Part shown: positions 1 to 8,792 of the stretch, in pieces
How positions within the stretch are numbered: position 1 is the stretch's first letter
Layout: every line of letters starts with the position of its first letter
From: Methylophilaceae bacterium
GTDB lineage: Bacteria > Pseudomonadota > Gammaproteobacteria > Burkholderiales > Methylophilaceae
Direction: 5' to 3'
Length of the DNA stretch: 41,817 nucleotides
Assembly: GCA_947451235.1 (NCBI GenBank)
Contig: CANFZA010000010.1
Span: 1-41,817, forward strand
Notes under the pieces: model-generated
Seen by the model: the letters and a program-made list of their open reading frames with translations, nothing else
Told to the model about the DNA's origin: nothing
Database searches by the model: none
Program-made: the position numbers and the translations under genes

Positions 1-1
1 C

Positions 2-403
2 ACTTTATTATCCGTATTATTTAATATAGAAAAAGACTTTAAACCAGATTTCTCCAAGCAAGCGCGTGGCTTAGCACTCATTCTTAAAACCCCTGCACTT
101 GCTACCATACAAGTTGCCAGAAATAATACGGGCAAAGCTATTGGTATGGTGAGCGCTCAATTAGTGACATCTACCGCACAAGGTTCAGCTTCAGCGTGGG
201 TAGAAGATATGGTGATTGATGCAGAATTTAGAGGCTGTGGCATAGGCCGACAATTACTACAAAACACATTAGATTGGGCTAAAAGCAAAGGCGCAACACG
301 CGCACAGCTTTTGGTGGATATTGAAAATACTGAGGCACTTGGCTATTACCAGCATTTAAACTGGGAAGCTACACAACTACAAGCGCGTAGAGTGTTTTTA
401 TAA
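2..403 (+). CDS. GNAT family N-acetyltransferase, 5' end cut by window
   Basis: The reading frame stays open back to base 2, well upstream of the track's ATG at 146, so this is the C-terminal ~133 residues of a protein that begins outside the window. It carries the GNAT acetyl-CoA binding motif A (VIDAEFRGCGIGRQLL, with the R-x-x-G-x-G pyrophosphate loop) and the usual C-terminal 'ALGYYQHLNWE' segment in which Asn/Tyr residues line the active site. GNAT enzymes transfer an acetyl group from acetyl-CoA to an amine; the substrate here cannot be read from sequence. It is convergent with the cupin gene and ends just before a hairpin at 431-465. It may acetylate an amine related to the polyamine locus, but nothing in the sequence shows this. 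Confidence 0.85.
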   Translation, partial: TLLSVLFNIEKDFKPDFSKQARGLALILKTPALATIQVARNNTGKAIGMVSAQLVTSTAQGSASAWVEDMVIDAEFRGCGIGRQLLQNTLDWAKSKGATRAQLLVDIENTEALGYYQHLNWEATQLQARRVFL

Positions 404-430
404 CTGACTTTTTAAGACTTTAAAACATTT

Positions 431-465
431 ACATCTGTAACAATCTTTTGAATCATTACAGATGT
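431..465. terminator. Hairpin between convergent genes, likely bidirectional terminator
   Basis: A perfect 10-bp stem (acatctgtaa / ttacagatgt) with a 15-nt loop is followed by ATTTT on the plus strand. It lies between the stop of the GNAT gene and the stop of the convergent cupin gene, where a shared terminator is expected. The loop is long and the U-run short, so efficiency is uncertain. Confidence 0.5.
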
Positions 466-500
466 ATTTTCAGCTTAACGTTGAATCAACGCCAGTCTAA

Positions 501-854
501 TTAAAGCGGTGCACGTTGTCCGCAGAAAAAGCCAACGGCGTAATCTGGTGTGTTAAACGTAATGCGGCTGCCTGATGGGAAATAAAGAACATCACCCACA
601 GTTGCAGTCACTTTTTGACCAGTTTCGTCAGAGATAATGAAAGTACCATCTACAACAATTTTCATTTCTTCGTAATCATAGTCATACACCAATTCGTTGC
701 CTTTTTCTAAGCGGAAAAAACCTGCACAAATGGTTTTATCTTTATCTGCAGAAACAAAGGTATCACCTAGCCAAGCAGGAACGCCAGGCACATTCATTGA
801 TGGTTGTGAATCTTTAATTGCCTGTTTTTTGTATTGAAACGGTTTAGTACTCAT
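501..854 (-). CDS. Small cupin-domain protein, EutQ-like
   Basis: A 117-residue single-domain cupin. The beta-barrel core is visible from about residue 40 to 110, including 'MKIVVDGTFIISDETGQ', 'VGDVLYFPSGSRITF' and a C-terminal 'GFFCGQ' strand, which resembles the C-terminal cupin half of EutQ from ethanolamine utilisation. The classical cupin metal ligands (HxH...E...H) are not all present: the first motif has Glu/Lys rather than two His, so metal binding is doubtful. A strong ribosome binding site (AAGGAGAAGTG) precedes the ATG. It lies 158 bp downstream of gabT on the same strand and is probably the last gene of the polyamine series. A role in binding an amine or aldehyde intermediate is possible but unproven. 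Confidence 0.75.
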   Translation of the reverse strand: MSTKPFQYKKQAIKDSQPSMNVPGVPAWLGDTFVSADKDKTICAGFFRLEKGNELVYDYDYEEMKIVVDGTFIISDETGQKVTATVGDVLYFPSGSRITFNTPDYAVGFFCGQRAPL

Positions 855-1012
855 TACACTTCTCCTTAAGGGTTGGTTTGATCATGTTTTGTACATGGTG
901 TATTTAATCGTGAGTGACTAAAGTCCACAATTACACTTAAGGTGTACTCTCTAAGAAGGATATTTGAGTATTGCTGAACCTCTGACTTTTATTGAAGATT
1001 AAATCGGCTAAA

Positions 1013-2305
1013 TTAAGCTTTTGCCAGCGCCCGATCAAGAATATCCAGTGCTTCATCAAACACTTCATCTTGAATCGTCAGTGGGTATAAAAATCGAATA
1101 GCATTGCCGTACACACCGCAACTTAGCAGTATCAAACCTTCTTCTAGCGCGGCTTGTTGCACTCGTTTTACCGCTTCTATAGAAGGCTGATTAGTGACAA
1201 TATCAAAAAACTCGGCAGCAATCATAGAACCCAAACCGCGGATATCTTTAATGGACGGCACCGTTGCTTGCGCTTTTGTTAGCCGCACTTTTAACTTTTC
1301 ACCCAAATAATTAGCACGCGCAACTAATTGCTCTTCTTCAATAATATCGATTACCGCGTGCGCTGCCGCAATCGCCAACGGGTTTCCTGCGTAAGTACCA
1401 CCTAAACCACCGGGCGCAGGGCCATCCATCACTTCGGCCTTGCCGCATACGGCAGATAAAGTCATGCCACCGGCTAGACTTTTTGCCATCACAATCACAT
1501 CGGGAATCACATCGTAATGTTCAGCGGCGAATAGCTTACCAGTGCGGCCAAAGCCAGTTTGCACTTCATCAAACACCAGCAAAATGCCGTGCTCAACGCA
1601 CTCTTTTCGTAGCGCGGTCATTAAGGCTGGCGGTGCCGCATAAAAGCCGCCCTCGCCTTGCACTGGCTCTATCATGATAGCGGCCACGCGTTTGGGGTCT
1701 ATATCCGCTTTAAATAAGGTATGCAGCGCGTTGATTGAATCTTCTACTGTCACGCCATGCAAATCTATTGGAAACGGAATATGGTAAACGTCTGACGGAA
1801 ACGGTCCAAAGCCGACTTTATACGGCACGACTTTGCCAGTTAAGGCGCAGGCCATCATGGTGCGACCATGAAAAGCGCCAGAAAAAGCAATAATGCCTGG
1901 TCGACCTGTGCTGGCTCTAGCAATTTTGACTGCGTTTTCTGCCGCTTCTGCACCGCTAGAGAAAAACGCGGTTTTTTTGGCGTGTGCGCCCGGCGTGAGT
2001 TGGTTAATACGCTCAGCCAGCGTGACATAACTTTCGTAAGGCAGCACCTGATAACAGGTATGGGTAAAGCGCTTTAATTGCGCTTCAATCGCGGCTATCA
2101 TTTTTGGGTGTCTGTGCCCAGTATTCAGCACGGCAATACCGCCGGCAAAATCAATATAACGTTTGCCTTCTACATCCCACACTTCTGAATTCAACGCGCG
2201 GTCTATAAAGAAATTCGCCATTACACCTATGCCACGAGGGGTGGCGGCTAGGCGGCGTTCATGTAGGTTTTGATTACTTGCTGGCTTATTTTCTTGAGTT
2301 TTCAT
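1013..2305 (-). CDS. gabT: 4-aminobutyrate aminotransferase
   Basis: A 430-residue class III PLP-dependent aminotransferase. It shows the GabT hallmarks 'DFAGGIAVLNTGHRHP' near residue 52, 'AFHGRTM', the PLP-contact Asp in 'VFDEVQTGFGRTG' and the Schiff-base lysine in 'VMAKSLAGGM'. GabT moves the amino group of GABA to 2-oxoglutarate, giving succinate semialdehyde, which the GabD encoded two genes upstream would oxidise to succinate. Length matches the family (~425). AAGGA lies nine bases before the ATG. It is separated from puuC by a 244-bp gap containing a palindromic repeat, so it may be transcribed partly independently. Some 5-aminovalerate activity is common in the family. Cytoplasmic. 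Confidence 0.95.
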   Translation of the reverse strand: MKTQENKPASNQNLHERRLAATPRGIGVMANFFIDRALNSEVWDVEGKRYIDFAGGIAVLNTGHRHPKMIAAIEAQLKRFTHTCYQVLPYESYVTLAERINQLTPGAHAKKTAFFSSGAEAAENAVKIARASTGRPGIIAFSGAFHGRTMMACALTGKVVPYKVGFGPFPSDVYHIPFPIDLHGVTVEDSINALHTLFKADIDPKRVAAIMIEPVQGEGGFYAAPPALMTALRKECVEHGILLVFDEVQTGFGRTGKLFAAEHYDVIPDVIVMAKSLAGGMTLSAVCGKAEVMDGPAPGGLGGTYAGNPLAIAAAHAVIDIIEEEQLVARANYLGEKLKVRLTKAQATVPSIKDIRGLGSMIAAEFFDIVTNQPSIEAVKRVQQAALEEGLILLSCGVYGNAIRFLYPLTIQDEVFDEALDILDRALAKA

Positions 2306-2385
2306 GAAGCTTAATCCTTATTTTTTGCCTTAAATTAATTTAAGACCTTTCCACGAGCACATATAAACCGAAAAACCATCAGCTT

Positions 2386-2496
2386 CGTCATTCCCGTGCC
2401 TCTAAGGTCGCTACAAAGTAGCGGGTACTTAGAGAGGATGCGGGAATCCAGTTAACTTGTTGATCTGACTAGATTCCCGCCTCCGCGGGAATGACG
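2386..2496. repeat. Composite palindromic repeat, dRS3-like
   Basis: Outer arms CGTCATTCCCG (2386-2396) and CGGGAATGACG (2486-2496) are exact inverted copies. Inside is a second inverted pair, GCGGGAATC (2440-2448) and GATTCCCGC (2472-2480), plus a small stem cctctaag / cttagagag. The ATTCCC...GGGAAT core resembles the dRS3-type repeats known from Neisseria and other proteobacteria. It sits between puuC and gabT, within the presumed transcript. Confidence 0.7.
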
Positions 2497-2549
2497 ATAA
2501 TTAGGGGTTTAGTATTAAATTTTAGTCAACTTAACTTCGCGCAAAGGCC

Positions 2550-4049
2550 TTAATCCAAGCGAATCCAAGTCGTTTTCAACTCAGTATATTTTTCCAGCGC
2601 ATGTAGCGATTTATCCCTGCCATTGCCCGATTGTTTATAGCCACCAAACGGCACGGTAATATCATCTTCATCATAACTATTCACATGCACGGTGCCTGCG
2701 CGTAAAGCCTTGGCCACCTTGTGTGCACGGCTAATATCCTGCGTCCAAACCGCTGCGGCCAAACCATATTCACTATCATTAGCAATGCGCACGGCTTCCT
2801 CTTCAGTATCAAAGGTAATAATAGATAACACAGGGCCAAAAATCTCTTCGCTGGCAATGGTCATGTCGTTGGTCACGTCATCGAATACGGTTGGGCTGAT
2901 ATAAAAACCGCCACTTTCCAGCCTCATTTGTTCGCCGCCTGCGCGTAAATTTGCGCCTTGTTTTTTACCGCTGGCAATATATTTCAGTACATTTTCCATT
3001 TGCCCACAATCCACTAAAGCACCCATCTTGGTATTCGCATCTAGCGGATCAGCCGGTTGATAGTTAGGCAAATGCGCCAGAATTTTTTTAACGAATTGCT
3101 CTTTGATAGAACGCTCTACCAACAAGCGTGAAGGCGCATTGCAGCTTTCACCTTGGTTGTAAAAAATCGCACCGGCAGAGGCCGCCGCAGCTTTATCCAT
3201 GTCTTTACAATCGGCAAAAACAATATTGGCAGACTTACCGCCTAACTCACACCAAGCGCGCTTTAGGTTGCTTTGTCCGGCCATTATTTGTATTTTTTTA
3301 CCCACGCTGGTTGAGCCGGTAAACGCAATGCAATCCACATCCATGTGCATTGCCAACGGCGTACCCGCTTCAGCGCCAAAGCCCGGCACGATATTTAACA
3401 CGCCGGCTGGAATGCCGGCTTCTATGGCTAAATCGCCCAGTCTTAAAGCTGTCAGCGGTGATTTTTCTGAAGGTTTCAATACAACGCTATTGCCTGACGC
3501 CAAAGCTGGTGCAATTTTCCAGCAGGCCATTAATATCGGGTAATTCCACGGCACAATGGCCGCCACCACGCCTATAGGTTCACGGGTAATCAGCGCCAAC
3601 GTATGGTCTGCGGTTGGGGCTACTTCGCCATACACTTTATCAATCGCCTCACCAAACCAGCGCAAGCTGTTAGCCGCAGAATTCACATCTACATTCAAGC
3701 TTTCAGTAATCGGCTTGCCCATGTCCAGCGTTTCTAATAAGGCTAATTCTTCTTTATTGGCCAACAGTAAATCGGCAAAACGAATCATGGTTTGCTTGCG
3801 CTCACGCGGTGAAAGTCCCGCCCAGCGCCTATCGTTAAAAGCGGCACGGGCGGCCGTCACGGCAAGGTTAATATCAGCCGCTTTGCCTGATGTTACATCA
3901 GCTAACTTTCTGCCATCAATCGGAGAAAAACATTCAAAAGTGCTGTTATCGACAGCGCTTACACGCACACCGTTTATAAAGGCGCGGCCGTCAATTTTTA
4001 GCGTTTTAGCGCGTTGATGCCAATCTATTGTTTGAGTTAAATCAGTCAT
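2550..4049 (-). CDS. puuC: Gamma-glutamyl-gamma-aminobutyraldehyde dehydrogenase
   Basis: A 499-residue NAD(P)-dependent aldehyde dehydrogenase that resembles E. coli PuuC along its whole length, notably the C-terminus 'FGGYKQSGNGRDKSLHALEK' followed by 'TELKTTWI'. Visible motifs: 'IVPWNYPILMACWK' (cofactor-binding N), 'FTGSTSVGK' (Rossmann), the general base Glu in 'CELGGKSANIVF' and the nucleophile Cys in 'NQGESCNAPSRL'. It oxidises gamma-glutamyl-gamma-aminobutyraldehyde to gamma-glutamyl-GABA, the substrate of PuuD. Related enzymes also accept 3-aminopropanal and other aminoaldehydes. Its ATG is only 3 bp after the gabD stop, with the ribosome binding site inside the end of gabD, so the two are translationally coupled. 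Confidence 0.93.
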   Translation of the reverse strand: MTDLTQTIDWHQRAKTLKIDGRAFINGVRVSAVDNSTFECFSPIDGRKLADVTSGKAADINLAVTAARAAFNDRRWAGLSPRERKQTMIRFADLLLANKEELALLETLDMGKPITESLNVDVNSAANSLRWFGEAIDKVYGEVAPTADHTLALITREPIGVVAAIVPWNYPILMACWKIAPALASGNSVVLKPSEKSPLTALRLGDLAIEAGIPAGVLNIVPGFGAEAGTPLAMHMDVDCIAFTGSTSVGKKIQIMAGQSNLKRAWCELGGKSANIVFADCKDMDKAAAASAGAIFYNQGESCNAPSRLLVERSIKEQFVKKILAHLPNYQPADPLDANTKMGALVDCGQMENVLKYIASGKKQGANLRAGGEQMRLESGGFYISPTVFDDVTNDMTIASEEIFGPVLSIITFDTEEEAVRIANDSEYGLAAAVWTQDISRAHKVAKALRAGTVHVNSYDEDDITVPFGGYKQSGNGRDKSLHALEKYTELKTTWIRLD

Positions 4050-4052
4050 TAC

Positions 4053-5513
4053 TTAGATTCCCGCCATGCAAACATACTTAATTTCCAGATATTCATCTAT
4101 GCCTAGGTGCGAACCTTCACGACCTAAGCCAGATTGTTTTACGCCACCAAAGGGCGCAACTTCGTTGGAGATAATGCCAGTATTCACGCCAACCATGCCG
4201 TATTCCAAAGCTTCTGCCACGCGCCAAATGCGACCAATATCACGGCTGTAAAAATAAGAAGCTAGACCAAATTCAGTATCATTTGCCAGCGCAATCACTT
4301 CTTCATCGGTGTTAAATCTGAACAAAGGTGCGACTGGGCCAAAGGTTTCTTCACTAAAAATCAGCGCCTCTTTACTCACATTAGCCAGCACCGTAGGCTC
4401 AAAAAACGTACCACCTAGCGCATGGCGCTTACCGCCAGCAATTAAGCTTGCACCTTTAGAAATCGCATCCGCCACATGGCTTTCAATTTTCGCGATGGCA
4501 GCTTCATCAATCAATGGCCCTTGCGTTACGCCATCTTCTATACCAAAACCTACTTTTAACTGGCTAACACGCACCGCTAATCTTTTGGCAAATTCATCAA
4601 ATACGCCGTCTTGTATAAATAGGCGATTTGAACACACGCAAGTTTGCCCGGCATTGCGAAATTTACTCAGCATGGCGCCTTCAACTGCCGCATCTAAATC
4701 AGCATCGTTGAACACAATAAATGGCGCATTGCCGCCTAACTCTAACGATAACTTTTTGATAGTATCCGCACATTGGCGCATTAAAATACGGCCAACTTCA
4801 GTAGAGCCGGTAAAGGATAATTTAGTCACCACCGAGCTTTCGCACATCGCCGCACCTATTTGTTTAGCGTCGCCAGTGACCACTTGCAATACGCCAGCAG
4901 GAATGCCCGCTTCTTCGGCTAATACGGCTAGCGCAATCGCACATAAAGGCGTTTGTTCGGCAGGTTTAATAATCATGCTGCAACCAGCCGCCAAGGCTGG
5001 CGCGGCTTTGCGTGTAATCATGGCAATGGGGAAGTTCCACGGCGTAATCGCCGCAGTTACGCCTATGGGCTGTTTAAGGACTAATAAACGACGGTCGCTC
5101 ATGGGCGCAGGAATCACTTCGCCATACACGCGCTTGGCTTCTTCGGCAAACCATTCAATAAAACTAGCACCGTAAGCTACTTCGCCGCGTGCTTCTGCCA
5201 ATGGCTTACCTTGTTCGGCGGTGAGCAATTGTGCTAAATCTTCTTTGTGTTCAATAATCAAGGCAAACCAGCGTTTAAGAATAATAGAACGCGCCGCTGC
5301 AGTGAGCATTTTCCATGATTTTTGTGCCAAGGCTGAAGCGATAATCGCCCGCTCGGTTTCCGCACGACCCATCAAAGGCACGCGCCCCACAACCTCGCCA
5401 TTGGCCGGATTTGTCACAATAATGGTTGCGCCTAAATCGGCCGCCACCCACTGCCCAGCCAGCAAAGTGAGATTATTTTTAAGTAAGGCAGTATGCGTTA
5501 ACTTTAGCGCCAT
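4053..5513 (-). CDS. gabD: NADP-dependent succinate-semialdehyde dehydrogenase
   Basis: 486 residues, very close to E. coli GabD in motif content: 'EQGKPLAEARGEVAYGASFI', 'GVTAAITPWNFPIAMITRK', 'FTGSTEVGR', general-base Glu in 'LELGGNAPFIVF', catalytic Cys in 'FRNAGQTCVCSNRLF' (with the neighbouring Cys used as a redox switch in GabD enzymes) and 'NTGIISNEVAPFGGVKQSG'. It oxidises succinate semialdehyde to succinate, delivering putrescine carbon to the TCA cycle. AAGGA lies 6 bases upstream of the ATG. It heads a gabD-puuC pair and is separated from potI by ~200 bp that contain a REP-like palindrome. Confidence 0.95.
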   Translation of the reverse strand: MALKLTHTALLKNNLTLLAGQWVAADLGATIIVTNPANGEVVGRVPLMGRAETERAIIASALAQKSWKMLTAAARSIILKRWFALIIEHKEDLAQLLTAEQGKPLAEARGEVAYGASFIEWFAEEAKRVYGEVIPAPMSDRRLLVLKQPIGVTAAITPWNFPIAMITRKAAPALAAGCSMIIKPAEQTPLCAIALAVLAEEAGIPAGVLQVVTGDAKQIGAAMCESSVVTKLSFTGSTEVGRILMRQCADTIKKLSLELGGNAPFIVFNDADLDAAVEGAMLSKFRNAGQTCVCSNRLFIQDGVFDEFAKRLAVRVSQLKVGFGIEDGVTQGPLIDEAAIAKIESHVADAISKGASLIAGGKRHALGGTFFEPTVLANVSKEALIFSEETFGPVAPLFRFNTDEEVIALANDTEFGLASYFYSRDIGRIWRVAEALEYGMVGVNTGIISNEVAPFGGVKQSGLGREGSHLGIDEYLEIKYVCMAGI

Positions 5514-5590
5514 AAAATGTCCTTGTTAGTTGCTCTAGAGTTAGCTCTATAAATCTAGAGAAAGTGCTATCAATAATGACAGCCACATAT

Positions 5591-5657
5591 TTTAGTAGGA
5601 GCGACGCCTCGTCGCGATTGCACCATTGCTTCGCGACGAGGCGTCGCTCCTACTAAA
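5591..5657. repeat. REP-like palindrome, copy 1
   Basis: A perfect 26-bp inverted repeat (arms 5591-5616 and 5632-5657, TAGTAGGAGCGACGCCTCG...) with a 15-nt loop containing attgcacca. A diverged second copy lies at 17050-17124. The motif resembles the GTAGGAGCG-type REP elements of Pseudomonas. It sits between potI and gabD. The track ORF 5570-5755 reads through it and is not a gene. A stem this long in the mRNA could act as a terminator or 3'-end stabiliser for the pot transcript. Confidence 0.85.
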
Positions 5658-5717
5658 CAATGATGATAGCCACTCGTGATCATATTGATAGACTGGTCAG
5701 AGAAACCAAACAACATA

Positions 5718-6635
5718 TCACTTATTAGTATCGCTATAAGCTTGAGCCGTTTCACGTTTGCGTTTGCGTTCTTGGTGCGAGGTATAAAAGCTTGAGGCCA
5801 GCACAGCGATAGTTACCACAGCTATGGTGACGGTTGCAACCGCATTAATGGTTGGGTTTAACCCTAATCTAGCGCGCGAAAATATCACCATAGGCATCGT
5901 AGAATAGCCTGGGCCGGACAAGAATGATGACAACACCACATCATCAAAAGATAAGGTAAACGTCAGCAAGAATGCCGAAACTAGCGCAGGCACTAGCAAA
6001 GGTAGTGTGACTAATCTAAACACCTGAAAAGGCTGGCAACCCAAATCCATCGCCGCTTCATCTAATTTGCTATCCATTTCTCGCAAGCGAGAAGTGACCA
6101 CTACTGTGGCATAGGCGGTGCCCAATAAAGAATGACCGAGCAAGATCGTAAACAAACCTCGTTCCGGATAGCCCAACCAATGCTGTAATGAAACCAGCAT
6201 CAATAACAATGATAAACCCACAATCACGTCTGGCATCACTAGCGGTGTGCTGGCCATAGACGAGAACAATGTGCGACCGGGGAAACGCTTGTAGCGATTT
6301 AAGGCGAAAGCGGTGAAAGTGCCAAAAAATACTGAAATTAACGCTGAGAGTAAAGCGATTTTAAGTGATAACAAGACCGCAGAAATCAAGTCGCTATCTT
6401 TCATTAACGCTGCGTACCACCTTAAACTGGCGTGACTCCAAACTGTGGCCACTTGCGAATCGTTAAATGAAAATATCACTAGCGTAACGATAGGCATATA
6501 CAAAAAAATGTAGACCGCTATCATCCAACTTTGGCTAAACCATTTAATCATTTTCGGACTGACGGCTAGCTTTTCGCTAGGTTTTAGCACTGGCTTTGCG
6601 CCTGACTTTAGGTCTAAATTAGCGTCAGTCTTCAT
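5718..6635 (-). CDS. potI: Putrescine ABC transporter permease PotI
   Basis: 305-residue inner-membrane permease of the PotC/PotI type. After a ~30-residue cytoplasmic N-terminal tail, longer than in E. coli PotI, six hydrophobic segments can be traced. The binding-protein-dependent permease EAA loop is 'DEAAMDLGCQPFQVFRLVTLPLLVP' (about residue 195), which docks on the ATPase PotG. 'PLVMPDVIVGLSLLLM' and 'TLSFDDVVLSSFLSGPG' match PotI/SpuH. It pairs with PotH in the membrane channel. Its ATG overlaps the potH stop by four bases (ATGA), indicating translational coupling. Confidence 0.93.
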   Translation of the reverse strand: MKTDANLDLKSGAKPVLKPSEKLAVSPKMIKWFSQSWMIAVYIFLYMPIVTLVIFSFNDSQVATVWSHASLRWYAALMKDSDLISAVLLSLKIALLSALISVFFGTFTAFALNRYKRFPGRTLFSSMASTPLVMPDVIVGLSLLLMLVSLQHWLGYPERGLFTILLGHSLLGTAYATVVVTSRLREMDSKLDEAAMDLGCQPFQVFRLVTLPLLVPALVSAFLLTFTLSFDDVVLSSFLSGPGYSTMPMVIFSRARLGLNPTINAVATVTIAVVTIAVLASSFYTSHQERKRKRETAQAYSDTNK

Positions 6636-7558
6636 GCTTTAGACTCCGCCTGCTCAGATTGAGATTTATTGTAAATAGCCATAGGCAACATAATCAGCAA
6701 TATCATCACCACCGCCACGGCAGAAGCCATAGGCCAATCGTTATTACTGAAAAACTCATCCCATAATACGCGGCCTATCATCAGCGTATCTGAGCCGCCT
6801 AATAATTCAGGAATCACATATTCACCCACCGCCGGAATAAATACCAGCATAGACCCAGCCACAATACCTGCCTTAGAAAGTGGTACGGTAATCAGCCAGA
6901 AAGCTTTAAATGGGCTGGCGCCAAGATCAGCAGCGGCTTCTAAATAACGCATATCTAATTTAGATAAATTGGCGTAAAGCGGCAATATCATGAAGGGTAA
7001 ATACGAGTACACCATGCCCACCATCAATGAAAATGGCGTATTCATCATGGCGATAGGCTCGTGAATGACACCTATGCTCATCAGAACATTGTTAATCACG
7101 CCATTGTTAACTAGCAAGGTTTTCCAGGCGTAAATGCGTAGTAAAAATGAGGTCCAAAATGGCAACATAATCAGCATTAACAAAGTCGGCTGTATGTGTT
7201 TGGGCGAACGCGCCATAAAATAAGCAAACGGATAAGCGATTATTAAACAAATCACCGTCGTCATCAGCGCATATCTAATTGAAGAGAAATAAGTTTGATA
7301 ATAAAGCGCATCGGTGGTGATAAACATATAACTGGCAAAGTTAAGCTTGACCGTAGGCCAGCCATTTGTCCAATCTATCATGCTAGATACCGAAGTAGAT
7401 TCCATCTCCGACAAACTGATTTTAAGTACGATAAGTAGCGGCACTAAAGCCAGTATCAAAAACCAAAAATAAGGCACGCCTATGACCAAATAGCGTCCAT
7501 TGCTTAGCCTACTCATGGCGCTGGATATTTTGTTCATGCTGGAGGTATTCTTCATCAT
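6632..7558 (-). CDS. potH: Putrescine ABC transporter permease PotH
   Basis: 308-residue permease with six predicted membrane spans, the first around 'YFWFLILALVPLLIVLKIS' (residues ~30-48). The EAA loop 'LEAAADLGASPFKAFWLITVPLSKAG' lies near residue 205, and 'PFWTSFLLRIYAWKTLL' is a PotB/PotH family signature. Forms the heterodimeric channel with PotI. The start is one of two adjacent ATGs six bases after the potG stop; AGGCGG overlapping the end of potG serves as ribosome binding site. Gene order F-G-H-I is as in E. coli potFGHI and Pseudomonas spuDFGH. Confidence 0.93.
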   Translation of the reverse strand: MMKNTSSMNKISSAMSRLSNGRYLVIGVPYFWFLILALVPLLIVLKISLSEMESTSVSSMIDWTNGWPTVKLNFASYMFITTDALYYQTYFSSIRYALMTTVICLIIAYPFAYFMARSPKHIQPTLLMLIMLPFWTSFLLRIYAWKTLLVNNGVINNVLMSIGVIHEPIAMMNTPFSLMVGMVYSYLPFMILPLYANLSKLDMRYLEAAADLGASPFKAFWLITVPLSKAGIVAGSMLVFIPAVGEYVIPELLGGSDTLMIGRVLWDEFFSNNDWPMASAVAVVMILLIMLPMAIYNKSQSEQAESKA

Positions 7559-7564
7559 GGCCGC

Positions 7565-8683
7565 CTATTGCGTTAGCACAACCATCGCGTGCTCGTTCCA
7601 GTGCGCGTAGGCGGTATCACCCCAAGTTAAACCACAACTTAAGTCACGCGTATTATTCAGTTCTTGGGCTTTAATCACTTTGCCACTGGCAAGTTTTAAG
7701 TGATATGTGGTGTGCGCGCCAAAGTAGACCATTTCCGTCACTTCACCCATGCACCAGTTATAGTCACCGGCAGGTTTTTCTTTAGTTAGCAATATTTTTT
7801 CTGGTCGTAAAGCCACGCCTACGCTCATGCCTGTATGGCCGCTAATACCATGACCCACATAATGCACACATTCCTCGCTACGGATGGTCACGTGGTCAGC
7901 TTCATCTTCTTCAATGACGCCATCAAAGATATTCACGTTACCAATAAAATCAGCCACTTGACGGCTATTGGGCATTTCATAAACTTCATCAGGCGCACCG
8001 ACTTGCATGAAATAGCCTTCATTCATCACCGCAATACGCGATGCCATGGTCATGGCTTCTTCTTGGTCATGCGTTACGAGTACGCAAGTTACGCCTACTT
8101 CTTCAATAATATTGACCAATTCTAGCTGCGTGGTTTCACGTAATTTTTTATCCAACGCGCCTAAAGGTTCATCTAAAAGTAACAGTTTAGGCCGCTTTGC
8201 TAAACTACGCGCCAAGGCAACGCGCTGTTGCTGGCCACCAGAAAGTTGGTGTGGTTTACGTTTGGCAAATTTAGTCAGTTGCACTAAAGCCAGCATTTTT
8301 TCAACCTGCTCGTTAATCTGCTCATTTGGCAAGCCATCGCGCTTTAAACCAAAGGCGATATTTTCCCAAACGCTTAAATGCGGAAAAAGTGCGTAAGACT
8401 GAAACATCATATTGATATGGCGTTTATAAGGCGGCAAGTCAGTAATATCTTCACCCGCTAGAAAAATCCGGCCTTTGGTTGGCGTTTCAAAGCCAGCCAA
8501 CATGCGTAGCAAGGTAGATTTACCGCAACCAGAACCGCCAAGCAGGGCAAAAATCTCGCCTGTTGCAACCGTAAGCGAAACGTTATCCACCGCTTTCACA
8601 GCACCATCAAAAATCTTGGTGACGCCTTCAACGCGCAGTAAATCTTCACGTACGATGTTTGCTTTGGGTGCTGTCGCCATCAT
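7565..8683 (-). CDS. potG: Putrescine ABC transporter ATP-binding protein PotG
   Basis: 372-residue ATPase. Walker A 'LLGGSGCGKSTLL' near residue 47, Q-loop 'MMFQSYALFPH', ABC signature 'LSGGQQQRVALARSLA', Walker B 'LLLLDEPLGALD' and H-loop 'LVTHDQEEAM' are all intact. The C-terminal ~100 residues form the TOBE regulatory domain ('GVALRPEKILLTKEK'). It energises uptake through PotHI. Two tandem ATGs are possible; the second gives better spacing from AAGG, which would shorten it by one residue. A pair of mutually exclusive hairpins lies between potF and this gene. Confidence 0.95.
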   Translation of the reverse strand: MMATAPKANIVREDLLRVEGVTKIFDGAVKAVDNVSLTVATGEIFALLGGSGCGKSTLLRMLAGFETPTKGRIFLAGEDITDLPPYKRHINMMFQSYALFPHLSVWENIAFGLKRDGLPNEQINEQVEKMLALVQLTKFAKRKPHQLSGGQQQRVALARSLAKRPKLLLLDEPLGALDKKLRETTQLELVNIIEEVGVTCVLVTHDQEEAMTMASRIAVMNEGYFMQVGAPDEVYEMPNSRQVADFIGNVNIFDGVIEEDEADHVTIRSEECVHYVGHGISGHTGMSVGVALRPEKILLTKEKPAGDYNWCMGEVTEMVYFGAHTTYHLKLASGKVIKAQELNNTRDLSCGLTWGDTAYAHWNEHAMVVLTQ

Positions 8684-8792
8684 TAACCTTACTTCAAATA
8701 TATGTTTTTTCGAGATTTGGAACGAGATAGTTCATTTCAAAAAAGACAGCGCTAGGCTAATAATGCGAAAACGCAGTCTATTTTTGCGGCCT

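Noticed and set aside
4309-5175. 288-codon plus-strand ORF
   Set aside because: Antisense shadow of gabD, whose full-length motifs are intact. Composition is that of a reversed coding frame; no ribosome binding site or family motif.
5570-5755. 61-codon minus-strand ORF after potI
   Set aside because: It reads through the REP-like palindrome and overlaps the potI 3' end. Protein composition comes from the repeat.
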